This document shows positions 49,340 through 58,226 of a stretch of 64,000 nt of DNA, in pieces. This DNA comes from Anaerolineae bacterium UTCFX1. Its GTDB lineage: Bacteria > Chloroflexota > Anaerolineae > Anaerolineales > Villigracilaceae. The position numbers and the translations under genes were made by a program. Within the stretch, counting starts at the first letter, position 1. Every line of letters starts with the position of its first letter. The notes below the pieces were generated by a model. That model had not been told where the DNA came from. It worked only from the letters and a program-made list of their open reading frames with translations, and ran no database searches. The DNA lies in assembly GCA_002050275.1 (NCBI GenBank), contig MWTB01000018.1, positions 1 through 64,000 of the forward strand. Reading direction: 5' to 3'.

Positions 49340-50361
49340 GGCGCCCGCCCGAACCAGAGCAACGAAAGCGCGCCCCCGGTGAAAAAGAATAGCATGGCTA
49401 TCCCTGCGAACAGCGAGGTTAGTTCCGATTCTTCCGCGCGGATAATTAATTTCGGTCGAAGCGCGCTGTAAATTTCACGCAACTGATTCTCATCGCCGGC
49501 ATTGTAATACGCTCCGCCGGCAGCGTTGGCGACAGCCTGCAACATTGGTTCGTCCAATTGCGTGTGGACGGTAAATCCATCTATGGTTAGAGCGGCTCCC
49601 GCGACAGAACCGACGCCCACCGTATAAACGCGGATTCCTAGATTAGCGGCAAGGTCCGCGACGATGATCGGATCCGGTTCTTGATTATTCTCGCCGTCTG
49701 AAAATAGGATGATCGCGGCGTGTGGATACCAGCCTTGCGGACTGGCGCCGGGCAGCAGCGAAAAATTGGGCGGCGGTTGAGCGCCGTTGAGGACGTTGCT
49801 TGTTTGCAGGAACGGCGGATCACCTGCATCTACTGCGACTGTGTTAAGTGCGACCAGAATCCCGTTGCCGACCGACGTGCCGCGCCGCGGTGCGAGACGT
49901 TGAATCGTATCAACGATCTCGGCGCGCTTATCGGTCGGAGTTTGCACGGTTACGCCGCTGTCGCTGAAGGCGGTCACGCCGATGCGTATGTTGGCGGGCT
50001 GACGGTTTACAAAATTGAGCGCGGCGGCTTTTGCCGCTTCCATGCGCGTTGGATTTGCATCGTCTGCCGCCATGCTGCCCGAGATGTCGAACGCGAGAAC
50101 GACTACGCCTTCTATGCGCGGCAGGCGGAGCGCGGCTTGCGGGCGTGCGAGAGAGAAGATCAAAATCACGACGCCGATGAGGAATAGAATTGTAGGCAGC
50201 AAACGCCGCGCAGGCGCGCGCCCAGATGAGTCGCGCATGATACCGAAGTTCCCATAATGCGCGGCGGCTTCGCGTTTCCGTTTTTGGATTCGTTGATACG
50301 CCCAGATCAACAACGGAACGCTCAATAACGAGTAGAGGAGGGATGACCAGATGAATGACAT
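49336..50361 (-). CDS. VWA-domain membrane protein (BatA/BatB-like)
   Basis: The 341-residue protein has N-terminal helices (about 4-20 and 57-73), a VWA domain with D-I-S-G-S (metal-ion-dependent adhesion site) in L-A-F-D-I-S-G-S-M and F-S-D-G-E-N-N, and a C-terminal helix. It is a paralogue of the downstream VWA protein, in tandem and coupled to it. A short inverted repeat (50376-50404, arms AGAGAGTAGA/TCTACTCTCT) separates it from the DUF58 gene. Confidence 0.85.
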   Translation of the reverse strand: MSFIWSSLLYSLLSVPLLIWAYQRIQKRKREAAAHYGNFGIMRDSSGRAPARRLLPTILFLIGVVILIFSLARPQAALRLPRIEGVVVLAFDISGSMAADDANPTRMEAAKAAALNFVNRQPANIRIGVTAFSDSGVTVQTPTDKRAEIVDTIQRLAPRRGTSVGNGILVALNTVAVDAGDPPFLQTSNVLNGAQPPPNFSLLPGASPQGWYPHAAIILFSDGENNQEPDPIIVADLAANLGIRVYTVGVGSVAGAALTIDGFTVHTQLDEPMLQAVANAAGGAYYNAGDENQLREIYSALRPKLIIRAEESELTSLFAGIAMLFFFTGGALSLLWFGRAP

Positions 50362-50410
50362 GAAAATCAGAGACTAGAGAGTAGAGACTAGTCATCTACT
50401 CTCTGTTGAT

Positions 50411-51319
50411 CTAGTTCTTTCTAACCTGCCGCCTTTGCTTTGCAAACTTTACAATCGAACGAACGAGATCGTCTTCCGTCGAAAGTTGCAACATATCTAC
50501 GCCCGCGCGTCGGAACGCTTCATTCAAATTTTTTTCACGTTGTTGCGCAACGGCGAAAAACTTTTTTCGGAATTTCGCATCGTGCGTATCTACGAATAGC
50601 TGCGCCCCGGTCTCGGCGTCTTCCATTATTGCCATGCCGATGTCGGGCAACTCCTTCTCGCGCGGGTCGTACAGCCGCACCGCAATCGTCTCGTGCCGCC
50701 GACCCAACAGACTCAACGAGCGCTCCCAGCCCGGCTCGCTGATGAAATCGGAGATAACAAAAACAAGCGAACGCCGCTTGATTGAGTTCAACGCACCGTC
50801 GAAAAAAGGTTTGAGATTTGTGAAAGATGAATGCGGCAGGCGCGGCTGTTTAGCCATATCGTTGATGAGGCGCAGCGCCTGCGCTTTTCCGCCTCGCGCT
50901 GGAATGACGCGCTGAACGCCGCTCCCGAATATAATCGCCCCCACGCGGTTTCCGTGGCGCGTGAGTAATCTCGCAAAGACGGTTGCAAAATCAATGAGTA
51001 CCGCCCGCTTTTCACGCGATGATTGTGTCGTTCCAAAATCTACCGAGGGACTCAAGTCGAGCAAAAACCATGCGGTGATCTCACGGTCTTCGTGATACTG
51101 GCGCACATATGGAGAATCCATGCGCGCGGTGACGTTCCAATCCATGTAGCGGATGTCGTCGCCGGGTTGATATTCGCGCAAGTCGGCAAAGTCTGCGCCA
51201 GAACCGTAAAACAGCGTACGATAGTCGCCTTGCAATAATCCGTCGAGACGGCGGATGACGGTCCAATCGAGATGCAGTAAAAGCCGCTCAGGCGTTGTGG
51301 CTGGTATTGACATGTTCAT
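50411..51319 (-). CDS. DUF58 family protein
   Basis: The 302-residue cytosolic protein carries the family motif D-F-A-D-L-R-E-Y-Q-P-G-D-D-I-R-Y-M-D-W-N-V-T-A-R and a degenerate VWA-like fold (L-L-D-L-S-P-S-V-D-F). DUF58 genes almost always sit between moxR and VWA genes, as here. The start overlaps the moxR end by 32 bases; ATG 51319 or 51313. Confidence 0.88.
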   Translation of the reverse strand: MNMSIPATTPERLLLHLDWTVIRRLDGLLQGDYRTLFYGSGADFADLREYQPGDDIRYMDWNVTARMDSPYVRQYHEDREITAWFLLDLSPSVDFGTTQSSREKRAVLIDFATVFARLLTRHGNRVGAIIFGSGVQRVIPARGGKAQALRLINDMAKQPRLPHSSFTNLKPFFDGALNSIKRRSLVFVISDFISEPGWERSLSLLGRRHETIAVRLYDPREKELPDIGMAIMEDAETGAQLFVDTHDAKFRKKFFAVAQQREKNLNEAFRRAGVDMLQLSTEDDLVRSIVKFAKQRRQVRKN

Positions 51320-52295
51320 GCAAAGGCGCCGCAGGGATGGGAATGCGGTCGAGAATCTTTTTTAATAAAATATCGCCGCTCATATTTTCAGAGAGCGCCT
51401 CGTATGATAGTACGATGCGATGACGCATAACGTCAAACGCCATATCGAATACGTCTTGCGGTAGAGCGTAGTCGCGTCCGCGCACGAAGGCGAGTGCGCG
51501 GGCGGTGAGAATCAAATTGATTGAGGCGCGCGGGCTGGCGCCGAACAATATGAAGCGTTCCAATTCCTTCAGACCTATTTCAGAAGGATTACGGGTCGCG
51601 GTCGCCAAGCGAACGGCGTATTCGATCAACGAGGGATCAACGTACACGTTATCCGCTTTCTTTTGCAGCGCAATCAATTGTTCGATGGTTAGCGCGGTTT
51701 GGACGATTTGCAGCGCGGCGGTCATCCGTTCGACGATGACGAATTCTTCCGTTGCGGAGGGATAGCCCACCAACACTTTGAGCATGAAGCGGTCTACTTG
51801 CGCTTCGGGCAACGCATATGTTCCTTCCGTCTCAATCGGATTTTGAGTCGCCAACACCAAAAACGGATTCGGCGTTGCGTACGTTTCGCGCCCGATGGTC
51901 GCTTGACGTTCCTGCATCGCTTCGAGCAACGCGCTTTGCACTTTGGCGGGCGCGCGATTGATCTCGTCGGCTAGGAGTAAGTTCGTGAAAACAGGACCAA
52001 GCGACGTTTCAAACTTTCCCGTTTTTTGATTGTAAATGCGCGTGCCGACCAGATCGGCGGGGACAAGATCGGGCGTGAACTGAATGCGCTTGAACTCGCC
52101 GCCGATCGCCTCGGCGAGAGTCTTGATTGCCATCGTCTTCGCCAGCCCCGGCACGCCCTCCACAAGGATATGTCCGCGCGCCAGCAGAGCCACGATCATC
52201 CGCTCGAGCAAGTGATCTTGTCCGACGATGATCTTCTTCACTTCGTACAAGACTTTCTCCATCGGCGTTCGGTTTTCAAACTCTTTGTTCGCCAT
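51288..52295 (-). CDS. MoxR-family AAA+ ATPase
   Basis: The 335-residue chaperone-like AAA+ ATPase has Walker A in E-G-V-P-G-L-A-K-T, Walker B in L-L-A-D-E-I-N-R-A, sensor region A-T-Q-N-P-I-E-T-E-G-T-Y and the family's L-P-E-A-Q-V-D-R-F. ATG 52295 (or 52298) follows GGAGG by 6 bases. It heads the moxR-DUF58-VWA-VWA operon. MoxR proteins are known to mature or insert metal cofactors and to act on VWA partners. Confidence 0.93.
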   Translation of the reverse strand: MANKEFENRTPMEKVLYEVKKIIVGQDHLLERMIVALLARGHILVEGVPGLAKTMAIKTLAEAIGGEFKRIQFTPDLVPADLVGTRIYNQKTGKFETSLGPVFTNLLLADEINRAPAKVQSALLEAMQERQATIGRETYATPNPFLVLATQNPIETEGTYALPEAQVDRFMLKVLVGYPSATEEFVIVERMTAALQIVQTALTIEQLIALQKKADNVYVDPSLIEYAVRLATATRNPSEIGLKELERFILFGASPRASINLILTARALAFVRGRDYALPQDVFDMAFDVMRHRIVLSYEALSENMSGDILLKKILDRIPIPAAPLHEHVNTSHNA

Positions 52296-52338
52296 CATCA
52301 ACCTCCAACTTTCAATCTTTATTCTCTAACTTCCGCAT

Positions 52339-53154
52339 TTAATACGACGGCGCGTTCATACCGCTCGTCGCCGTTCCGATCGGAACGGCGAACCCGATGC
52401 CCACAAAGAAGCTTGTGTCGGTCGGGTTGAGGATGCCGGTTACAATGCCAATGACGCGCCCATTTCGATCTAATAGCGGACCGCCTGAATTGCCCGGGTT
52501 TGCCGCCGCGTCAAATTGGATCATGCCTTCGATGGCTGTATCGCTGTTCGGCGCGCGGAATGTGCGATTAAACCCTGAGATCACGCCTGCGCTGAACGAC
52601 CACGGCAAGCCGAACGGATTGCCGATTACAAACGCTTCGTCGCCCACGCGCATCGCACCGGGATTTCCCAGAATTGCCGGACGCCACTCGCGCGGCAGGG
52701 CGGCTGGTTGCAACACGGCGATGTCAATTTCGGGCTGAGTGAGAGTTATCGTCGCCGACGATTGCGTCCCGTCCGCGAAAAAGAGTGTAATGTTCGATGC
52801 GTTCGCCACGACGTGCAGGCTGGTTAGGATCTCGCCCAGATCGTTGACGATTACACCGCTCCCGAACGCATGACCTTTAGCGCTTTCCGCATTCGGCTGG
52901 TCGGTTTGAATTCCAACCAACGACGGCGCGATGACTGAATAAGCCTGCGCCGAAAACGCTGGGCGGGGCGTGGCAGAAGCCAGCGCAGAAGAGATCGCCT
53001 CTGCCACTTCGCGCCGGTTCATAACGTCGGCGGGGAAGAGGACGTTATATAACGAAACGGCGAGCAACGCGGCGATCACGCCCCATGCGAACGGCAACGT
53101 CCCTCTCAAGCGGATCAATGCGCGCGTTAGCCATGATTGTTTTACTTCGTTCAT
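52339..53154 (-). CDS. Membrane-anchored HtrA-like serine protease without PDZ domain
   Basis: The 271-residue protein has a basic N-terminus and one membrane helix (about 21-40), then a trypsin-like S1C domain. The catalytic triad is His114 (L-T-S-L-H-V-V-A-N), Asp144 (E-I-D-I-A-V-L) and Ser223 (A-N-P-G-N-S-G-G-P-L). HtrA/DegP proteins normally end with one or two PDZ domains; this one stops about 20 residues after the protease core. It ends 43 bases before moxR on the same strand and might be part of that operon. Confidence 0.85.
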   Translation of the reverse strand: MNEVKQSWLTRALIRLRGTLPFAWGVIAALLAVSLYNVLFPADVMNRREVAEAISSALASATPRPAFSAQAYSVIAPSLVGIQTDQPNAESAKGHAFGSGVIVNDLGEILTSLHVVANASNITLFFADGTQSSATITLTQPEIDIAVLQPAALPREWRPAILGNPGAMRVGDEAFVIGNPFGLPWSFSAGVISGFNRTFRAPNSDTAIEGMIQFDAAANPGNSGGPLLDRNGRVIGIVTGILNPTDTSFFVGIGFAVPIGTATSGMNAPSY

Positions 53155-53163
53155 TGTAGTTCG

Positions 53164-53169
53164 ATTATA
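53164..53169 (-). promoter_or_regulatory. -10 box of the HtrA-like gene
   Basis: TATAAT on the minus strand, nine bases before the ATG at 53154, divergent from galK. The predicted leader is only a couple of bases. Confidence 0.45.
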
Positions 53170-53206
53170 AATGCAGATGCGGCAGAGATAGGATTCCTAA
53201 CCTTGT

Positions 53207-53221
53207 TACAATTAACGTATG
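53207..53221 (+). promoter_or_regulatory. -10 box six bases before galK (leaderless start)
   Basis: TACAAT (53207-53212) is followed by six bases and ATG 53219, with no Shine-Dalgarno sequence. Confidence 0.45.
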
Positions 53222-54397
53222 GCGCGCATAGACCAATTTACGCAAATCTTTAAAGAGACTTTCAGTCGCGAACCTGCCTACATTGCGCGCGCGCCGGGCA
53301 GGGTGAATATGCTCGGCGAACACGTGGACTATAACGATGGACTCGTCCTGCCCGCCGCCATTGATCGCGCCGCGTACATCGCTTTCGCGCCTGCGGAAAC
53401 GCGTCACTCTTCCATTTTGGCTGTGAATATGAACCAGCGAGTCGCTTTCACCCCGGCAACGATCTCGACTCGCTCTCAAATTGACTCGACGCCGCTTCCC
53501 GATTGGGCGCGCTACCCAGCTGGCGTAATGTGGAGTCTGAGCGAGAGCGGGCTGAAGGTCTGTGCGATGAACGCGGTTTTCGCTTCTGACGTTCCGATCG
53601 GCGCGGGTCTGAGTTCTTCTGCAGCGGTAGAGATGGCGTTTGCTGTCGCGTGGCAGACTCTCGGAGGTTGGACTCTCCCGCCGATGCGACTCGCCCTCCT
53701 TGCCCAAAAAGCGGAGAACGAATATGTCGGTGTGAAGAGCGGCATCATGGATCAGTTTGCGTCCGCGTGCGGCGTGGAGGGGAGGTTGCTGTTGCTTGAT
53801 TGCCGCTCGCTTGTATGGAAAACGCTTGTGTTGCCCGCGTCGGTTTCCATCGTCATCGCCGATACAAGCGTGCGACGCAAATTAACGTCGGGCGAATACA
53901 ACCAACGCCGAGCCGCGTGCGAAGAGGCGGTTCGCTTATTAAGGCGGGATTTGCCGGCGATCCAATCGTTGCGCGATGTGAGCGTGGAAGATTTCAACTG
54001 CTTGGAGAAGAATCTGCCGCGCGAGATTGGAAGGAGGGCGCGGCACGCAGTAGAAGAGATCGCGCGGATGCGGCAGGCGGAATGGTCGCTGGAAGCGGGC
54101 GACATCCGCGCCTTTGGCGGGTTGATGAACGAATGCCATGCCAGCCTGCGCGATCTATATGAAGTCTCTTGCCCCGAACTAGACGCGATGGCGCGCATTG
54201 CGCAAGGACTCGAAGGGTGTTATGGCGCGCGGTTGACCGGCGCAGGCTTCGGCGGTTGCACGGTCAACGCGGTGGAAATGAATCTGGCGCAGGAGTTTTC
54301 CTCTACGCTTGCGAAGAAATATAAAGCGGAAACAGGGCTTACGCCGCAAGTTTATATTTCGCATCCCTCGAACGGCGCGGGATTGTTGCGCAGATAA
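53219..54397 (+). CDS. galK: Galactokinase (GHMP kinase family)
   Basis: The 392-residue cytosolic kinase forms galactose 1-phosphate. The galactokinase signature A-P-G-R-V-N-M-L-G-E-H-V-D-Y-N-D-G is near residue 25. The ATP motif is P-I-G-A-G-L-S-S-S-A-A, with G-V-K-S-G-I-M-D-Q-F-A in between and L-T-G-A-G-F-G-G-C at the C-terminus. No other Leloir-pathway gene is in the window. Confidence 0.93.
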   Translation: MARIDQFTQIFKETFSREPAYIARAPGRVNMLGEHVDYNDGLVLPAAIDRAAYIAFAPAETRHSSILAVNMNQRVAFTPATISTRSQIDSTPLPDWARYPAGVMWSLSESGLKVCAMNAVFASDVPIGAGLSSSAAVEMAFAVAWQTLGGWTLPPMRLALLAQKAENEYVGVKSGIMDQFASACGVEGRLLLLDCRSLVWKTLVLPASVSIVIADTSVRRKLTSGEYNQRRAACEEAVRLLRRDLPAIQSLRDVSVEDFNCLEKNLPREIGRRARHAVEEIARMRQAEWSLEAGDIRAFGGLMNECHASLRDLYEVSCPELDAMARIAQGLEGCYGARLTGAGFGGCTVNAVEMNLAQEFSSTLAKKYKAETGLTPQVYISHPSNGAGLLRR

Positions 54398-54398
54398 A

Positions 54399-55769
54399 TT
54401 ACAGTTCTCCCGACGCGCCCCATTGTTTTAACATCTCTTGATAGCGCGGGTCGTCGTAGCGATTCGGCAAAAACGCCGGGGCGTATGGCGGCAGCGTTGC
54501 GCCGATAATATGCTTCGCTAACAGATCGGACGCGCCGCATGACGACATCATGCCAAACCCGCCCAGCCCGCCGATGATATAAGCGCCGTCCACAACGAGC
54601 GGTCCGATCAGTGGGCGATTCTCCGGTGTGCGCGCATAATAGCCGCCGTCAATAAAAGGCTTGGGGATTTGGTTGAAGTATGCGGCGAGCCCCGGCACAG
54701 CGGTCGCCATGCCGCGTAAAGCGATTTCGGGCAGTTGCGGGTCAAGTGGAACGGGGAACTTGAGTTCGCTGACTTCCGGGTTGTGATATACCCACTGTAA
54801 CAGGATCATATCGCCTTCGCCTTCAGGGCGCCCATGTATGCCGGCGGGAAGCTCTTGTAGCAGCCATTTTGTTTCGTCCGATTCTGCCAATGCGGCTCTT
54901 TCATTATCCGACCATGGCAGCGCGACAGGATCGTTCCACACGAGCAGACCAACCTCGCGTGGGAAGACACGCCGTGAATCACTGAATATTGTTTTGAGAT
55001 GGAGCTCGTTATAAATGGGAATGTCTATGCCGATCATTTTCCCCACGCTTTTTTGTAGCGGTCCCGCCGCGATGATGAAATTGCGCGTAAAAATCGTTTG
55101 CTCGCCGCCGCTCGCCGCTACTTTTACCGATTCGATCCTGTTTCCTTTCACCTCCACAGATTCTACGTTCCCTCGAATCAATTGAACGCCATGCGCGATC
55201 GCTTGCTCAAACATATACATGCCGAACTGCTGCGCGGCGAACCATCCGCACCTGCGCGCATGGAGCAAGGCGACCGTCCGCTCCGTGAGATACGGAAAGT
55301 GTTTGAGGATTAAACTCCGATCGAGGAACAAATCCGCGCCTGTGGGCGCATCGGCGAGACTATGCCGATGGATGGGGATGTATGTTGGGTCATCTGAGTC
55401 GCCGCGATGGATGCGCAGTTCGCCCGCGCCGAGGCGCGAAATATCTTCTGCGTTGGCGAGCAGCGTCTCGGCGCGCGCAGGATCGGCGGTGGCGAATAGA
55501 TAGCCGCGACGGTGCATCGGCAGACGCGCAGGCGCTTCGGCGTGGAGCCTGTCTAGAATGTCAATGCTGCGATTCATCAAACGCACCATCGCATCGCCGG
55601 GGCCGGGCCACCAGTTGCGGTAACACTCGGTAGATTTGTCGCTGGTCAGTGTGAGCGGCGGCAGAGGATCAACAATGACGATATTTTTCACGTCATGTTT
55701 CACCGCGAGTTGATAGGCGATTGCCGCGCCCGCCATCCCTGCGCCGCAGATAAGGATATCGGCGTTCAT
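54399..55769 (-). CDS. FAD-dependent oxidoreductase (DAO family)
   Basis: The 456-residue protein has the FAD-binding loop I-L-I-C-G-A-G-M-A-G-A-A-I-A at the N-terminus. It has the DAO-type second FAD contact N-F-I-I-A-A-G-P and a C-terminal G-A-Y-I-I-G-G-L-G-G-F-G-M-M-S-S. Relatives oxidise amino acids or amines (sarcosine, glycine, D-amino acids); the substrate is not evident. It ends one base after galK on the opposite strand. Confidence 0.83.
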   Translation of the reverse strand: MNADILICGAGMAGAAIAYQLAVKHDVKNIVIVDPLPPLTLTSDKSTECYRNWWPGPGDAMVRLMNRSIDILDRLHAEAPARLPMHRRGYLFATADPARAETLLANAEDISRLGAGELRIHRGDSDDPTYIPIHRHSLADAPTGADLFLDRSLILKHFPYLTERTVALLHARRCGWFAAQQFGMYMFEQAIAHGVQLIRGNVESVEVKGNRIESVKVAASGGEQTIFTRNFIIAAGPLQKSVGKMIGIDIPIYNELHLKTIFSDSRRVFPREVGLLVWNDPVALPWSDNERAALAESDETKWLLQELPAGIHGRPEGEGDMILLQWVYHNPEVSELKFPVPLDPQLPEIALRGMATAVPGLAAYFNQIPKPFIDGGYYARTPENRPLIGPLVVDGAYIIGGLGGFGMMSSCGASDLLAKHIIGATLPPYAPAFLPNRYDDPRYQEMLKQWGASGEL

Positions 55770-55880
55770 AGGCGGGATTATATCGAGGATGTATTTTTAG
55801 GAGAAGGCGTGGCAGACGGCGAAGCGAATCTTTTAAGAACGAACTTGTGAGGTTGCTTTGTCAGCCGTTCGCCGTTTTTA

Positions 55881-57059
55881 TCATTGTTCTTCCGCCCACT
55901 CGACAATGCGTCTAAAGCCGATCTCCACGTCCTCGTCTGAAGCGGCGAGCGACATGCGGATGAATCCTGCGCCGTGTTCGCCGAATGCGGAGCCGGGCAC
56001 TAGACCGACGCTTTTTTCTTCCAGAATTTGCTCGCACATTTCGATGTCGCTCATCTTCAATGCACGTAGATCGAGAAAACCGTAGAAGGCGCCTTGCGGC
56101 GGCGTGACGCGGACTCGATCGCTTTCCAACTCGGCGGATAATTGCATAACGAGCGCGCGCCGCCGCGTGTACGCTTCGCGCATCTGTGCGACTTCTTGTT
56201 GCACGCCCGGATCCGTTAATGCGAATGCCGCCGCTTTCTGAATGAAAGGCGCCACGCAGGTGATCGAGTTTTGTCCCGCTTTGACTGCGTTTTGAATCAC
56301 GCGCGCCGGCGCGGCAAGGAAGCCGATTCGCCAGCCGGTCATGGCGTATGTTTTTGAAAGACTCTGGATGATAAGCGTCCGTTCTTTTGCGCCTTCCACC
56401 GCCGCCAGCGAGAGCGGCTTTTCGCCAAAATAGAGGCTGTCGTACACTTCGTCCGAGACGACCCATAGATCATGCGCTTTGGCAAAGTCTTGCAGTTTTC
56501 GTAGATACTCTTGCGAAGGAACGACGCCTGTCGGATTAGAGGGATAGTTCACTACAATAGCGCGCGTCTTTGAAGTGACCGCTCGTTCCCACGCATCGAA
56601 TGAGGGGAGGAAGCCGTCTTCAGCGGGAGCGGGGACGCGGATCACTTTGGCGCGCAACATCATCGCTAGATTAACATGTGTGGGCCAAGATGGGTCCGGA
56701 ACGAGGACCTCGTCGCCGGGGTTCAAGATTGATTGCAACGCCGAGAAGTACGCGTGAACGCCGCCGTGTGTGACAATGATCTCGGAGGCGGCGTTGTACG
56801 AAATTTCCTCATCGCGGAGCAGTTTGCTGGCGATAGCGGAGAGCAGGTCTGATCTGCCGCGCGAAGGTCCGTAATGAGTGAGCCCTTCTTGCAATGCGCG
56901 ATAAGCGACCTCGATGACGGCTTGCGGTGTGACGAAGTCCGGGTCGCCTTGCTGTAACCCGACGATCTTCTGCCCGCTTGCTTTGAGCGCTGCAATGCGG
57001 TCTCCCATCGCTACGGTCGGCGACTGACGGAATTGTTCGAATTGTTCGTTGAGATTCAT
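55881..57059 (-). CDS. Pyridoxal-phosphate aminotransferase, class I (AspC-like)
   Basis: The 392-residue enzyme of aminotransferase fold type I has N-Y-P-S-N-P-T-G-V-V, the strand D-E-V-Y-D-S-L-Y and the PLP lysine in S-L-S-K-T-Y-A-M-T-G-W-R-I-G-F. An R near the end (I-R-M-S-L-A) binds the substrate carboxylate. Aspartate or a related amino acid is the likely donor. The gap before the neighbouring oxidoreductase (55770-55880) holds no gene. Confidence 0.9.
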   Translation of the reverse strand: MNLNEQFEQFRQSPTVAMGDRIAALKASGQKIVGLQQGDPDFVTPQAVIEVAYRALQEGLTHYGPSRGRSDLLSAIASKLLRDEEISYNAASEIIVTHGGVHAYFSALQSILNPGDEVLVPDPSWPTHVNLAMMLRAKVIRVPAPAEDGFLPSFDAWERAVTSKTRAIVVNYPSNPTGVVPSQEYLRKLQDFAKAHDLWVVSDEVYDSLYFGEKPLSLAAVEGAKERTLIIQSLSKTYAMTGWRIGFLAAPARVIQNAVKAGQNSITCVAPFIQKAAAFALTDPGVQQEVAQMREAYTRRRALVMQLSAELESDRVRVTPPQGAFYGFLDLRALKMSDIEMCEQILEEKSVGLVPGSAFGEHGAGFIRMSLAASDEDVEIGFRRIVEWAEEQ

Positions 57060-57074
57060 TGATGTGCCTCTATT

Positions 57075-57104
57075 TGAAAACAGCCCTCGCGCAAGCGAGG
57101 GCTG
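57075..57104 (-). terminator. Intrinsic terminator of the thiol peroxidase gene
   Basis: CAGCCCTCGC (57081-57090) and GCGAGGGCTG (57095-57104) form a perfect 10-bp stem with a 4-base loop. On the minus strand TTTTC follows. Confidence 0.85.
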
Positions 57105-57109
57105 AAAGC

Positions 57110-57634
57110 TTACCCTAAGGCTTCTTTAGCGGCTTGAATAACTTCGTCGTAATTAGGCTCTTCACCGAGAGACGGCATGTACTTTGCATAGGTCAATTTG
57201 CCGTCGCGTCCGACGATGAACACCGAGCGGCGTAGGTAGCGGCGCTCTTTGATCAGCGCACCGTATTTAATCCCGAATTCCGTGTCTACTACGTCCGAAA
57301 TGACCTTGACCTTGTCTACGCCTGCCGCTCCGCACCAACGTTTTTGCGCCATGGGAAAGTCTGTGCTGATCGTGTAGATGACAATCTCTTCGCTAAGTTT
57401 GGCGGCTTCCACGTTGAAGCGCCGTGTTTCACGGTCGCAGACTTCGGTATCGAGCGACGGCACCGCTGAGAGGATGATAACTTTTCCTTTCGATTCTTCC
57501 AGCGCGTTGATCGCTTCCCAACTCGGTCCCGCCGAGGTGAAATGAGGCGCGGCTTCGCCGACTTTAACTTCTTCTCCCACAAGCGTAACGAATCGTTCTC
57601 CTATTTTGAATACATCAGGACGCATAGTAGCCAT
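57110..57634 (-). CDS. tpx: Thiol peroxidase (Tpx-type peroxiredoxin)
   Basis: The 174-residue peroxiredoxin reduces peroxides with thioredoxin. The peroxidatic Cys66 lies in P-S-L-D-T-E-V-C-D-R-E-T, the atypical 2-Cys Tpx signature, and the resolving Cys101 in Q-K-R-W-C-G-A-A-G. GGAGA lies seven bases before ATG 57634. It is divergent from the T-box/trpB unit. Confidence 0.94.
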   Translation of the reverse strand: MATMRPDVFKIGERFVTLVGEEVKVGEAAPHFTSAGPSWEAINALEESKGKVIILSAVPSLDTEVCDRETRRFNVEAAKLSEEIVIYTISTDFPMAQKRWCGAAGVDKVKVISDVVDTEFGIKYGALIKERRYLRRSVFIVGRDGKLTYAKYMPSLGEEPNYDEVIQAAKEALG

Positions 57635-57752
57635 ATGATCTTCTCCGGTAAGTTAATTAAGCGTATTGTACTTGATTTCTCTGCAAGCGCGCTGTCGCAT
57701 CGAGGTACGTTTCGAGAGCGTTAAGACGCTGCCTTTTGTAGACGCCCGCGCC

Positions 57753-57780
57753 TTGACAAATCTTATCATCGGCATATAAT
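57753..57780 (+). promoter_or_regulatory. Consensus promoter of the T-box transcript
   Basis: Perfect TTGACA (57753-57758), 16-base spacer, perfect TATAAT (57775-57780). The start is expected near 57787. Confidence 0.88.
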
Positions 57781-57786
57781 CGTTTC

Positions 57787-58135
57787 ATATCATAAAACTG
57801 CGATGAGGACGAGTACGCGCAAGTACGACGGTATAGAGAGCAGGCGGTACGCGGTGAAAGCCCTGCCCGAAACGACAGCGCCGAATGGACCTCGGAGTGC
57901 AAAGCGAAAGCGCTGCGGCGCGAGTAACAGCGACGGGAACTGCGCCCGTTATCCAAGCAGAGTTTCTTAGCAGAATAGCCAACTATCCGCTAGTAAACTA
58001 CAAGAGTGAAGCTGGCTTTTTCCCCTGTTGCATCACCGACAGGGATTTTTCGTTAAAGCGGAGGAGTCGGCTTAATTCGGGTGGCACCACGGATTTTACG
58101 TTCGTCCCGTTATTTGGGACGAACGTATTTTTTTT
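57787..58135 (+). promoter_or_regulatory. T-box riboswitch with UGG (tryptophan) specifier
   Basis: Stem I features: GATGAGGACGAGTA near 57801 (GA-rich turn), AGAGAGC at 57835-57841 with the GGTGAAAGCC apical partner, and G-A-A-TGG-ACC at 57883-57891. The TGG (57886-57888) sits in the specifier position followed by a purine. The antiterminator T-box sequence TTCGGGTGGCACCACGG is at 58076-58092. It can compete with a terminator whose stem is ACGTTCGTCCC (58098-58108) with GGGACGAACGT (58116-58126) and a run of eight T. Uncharged tRNA-Trp should favour read-through into trpB. This is established T-box behaviour; the tRNA assignment is read from the specifier. Confidence 0.9.
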
Positions 58136-58226
58136 ATCCGCGAGGAGGTCGCCATGCACATGTGAACTTGTTCTATATTTGCGTCGTTAGCCTATGATTT
58201 CAAATTGTATTCCAGGAGAAAAACTC

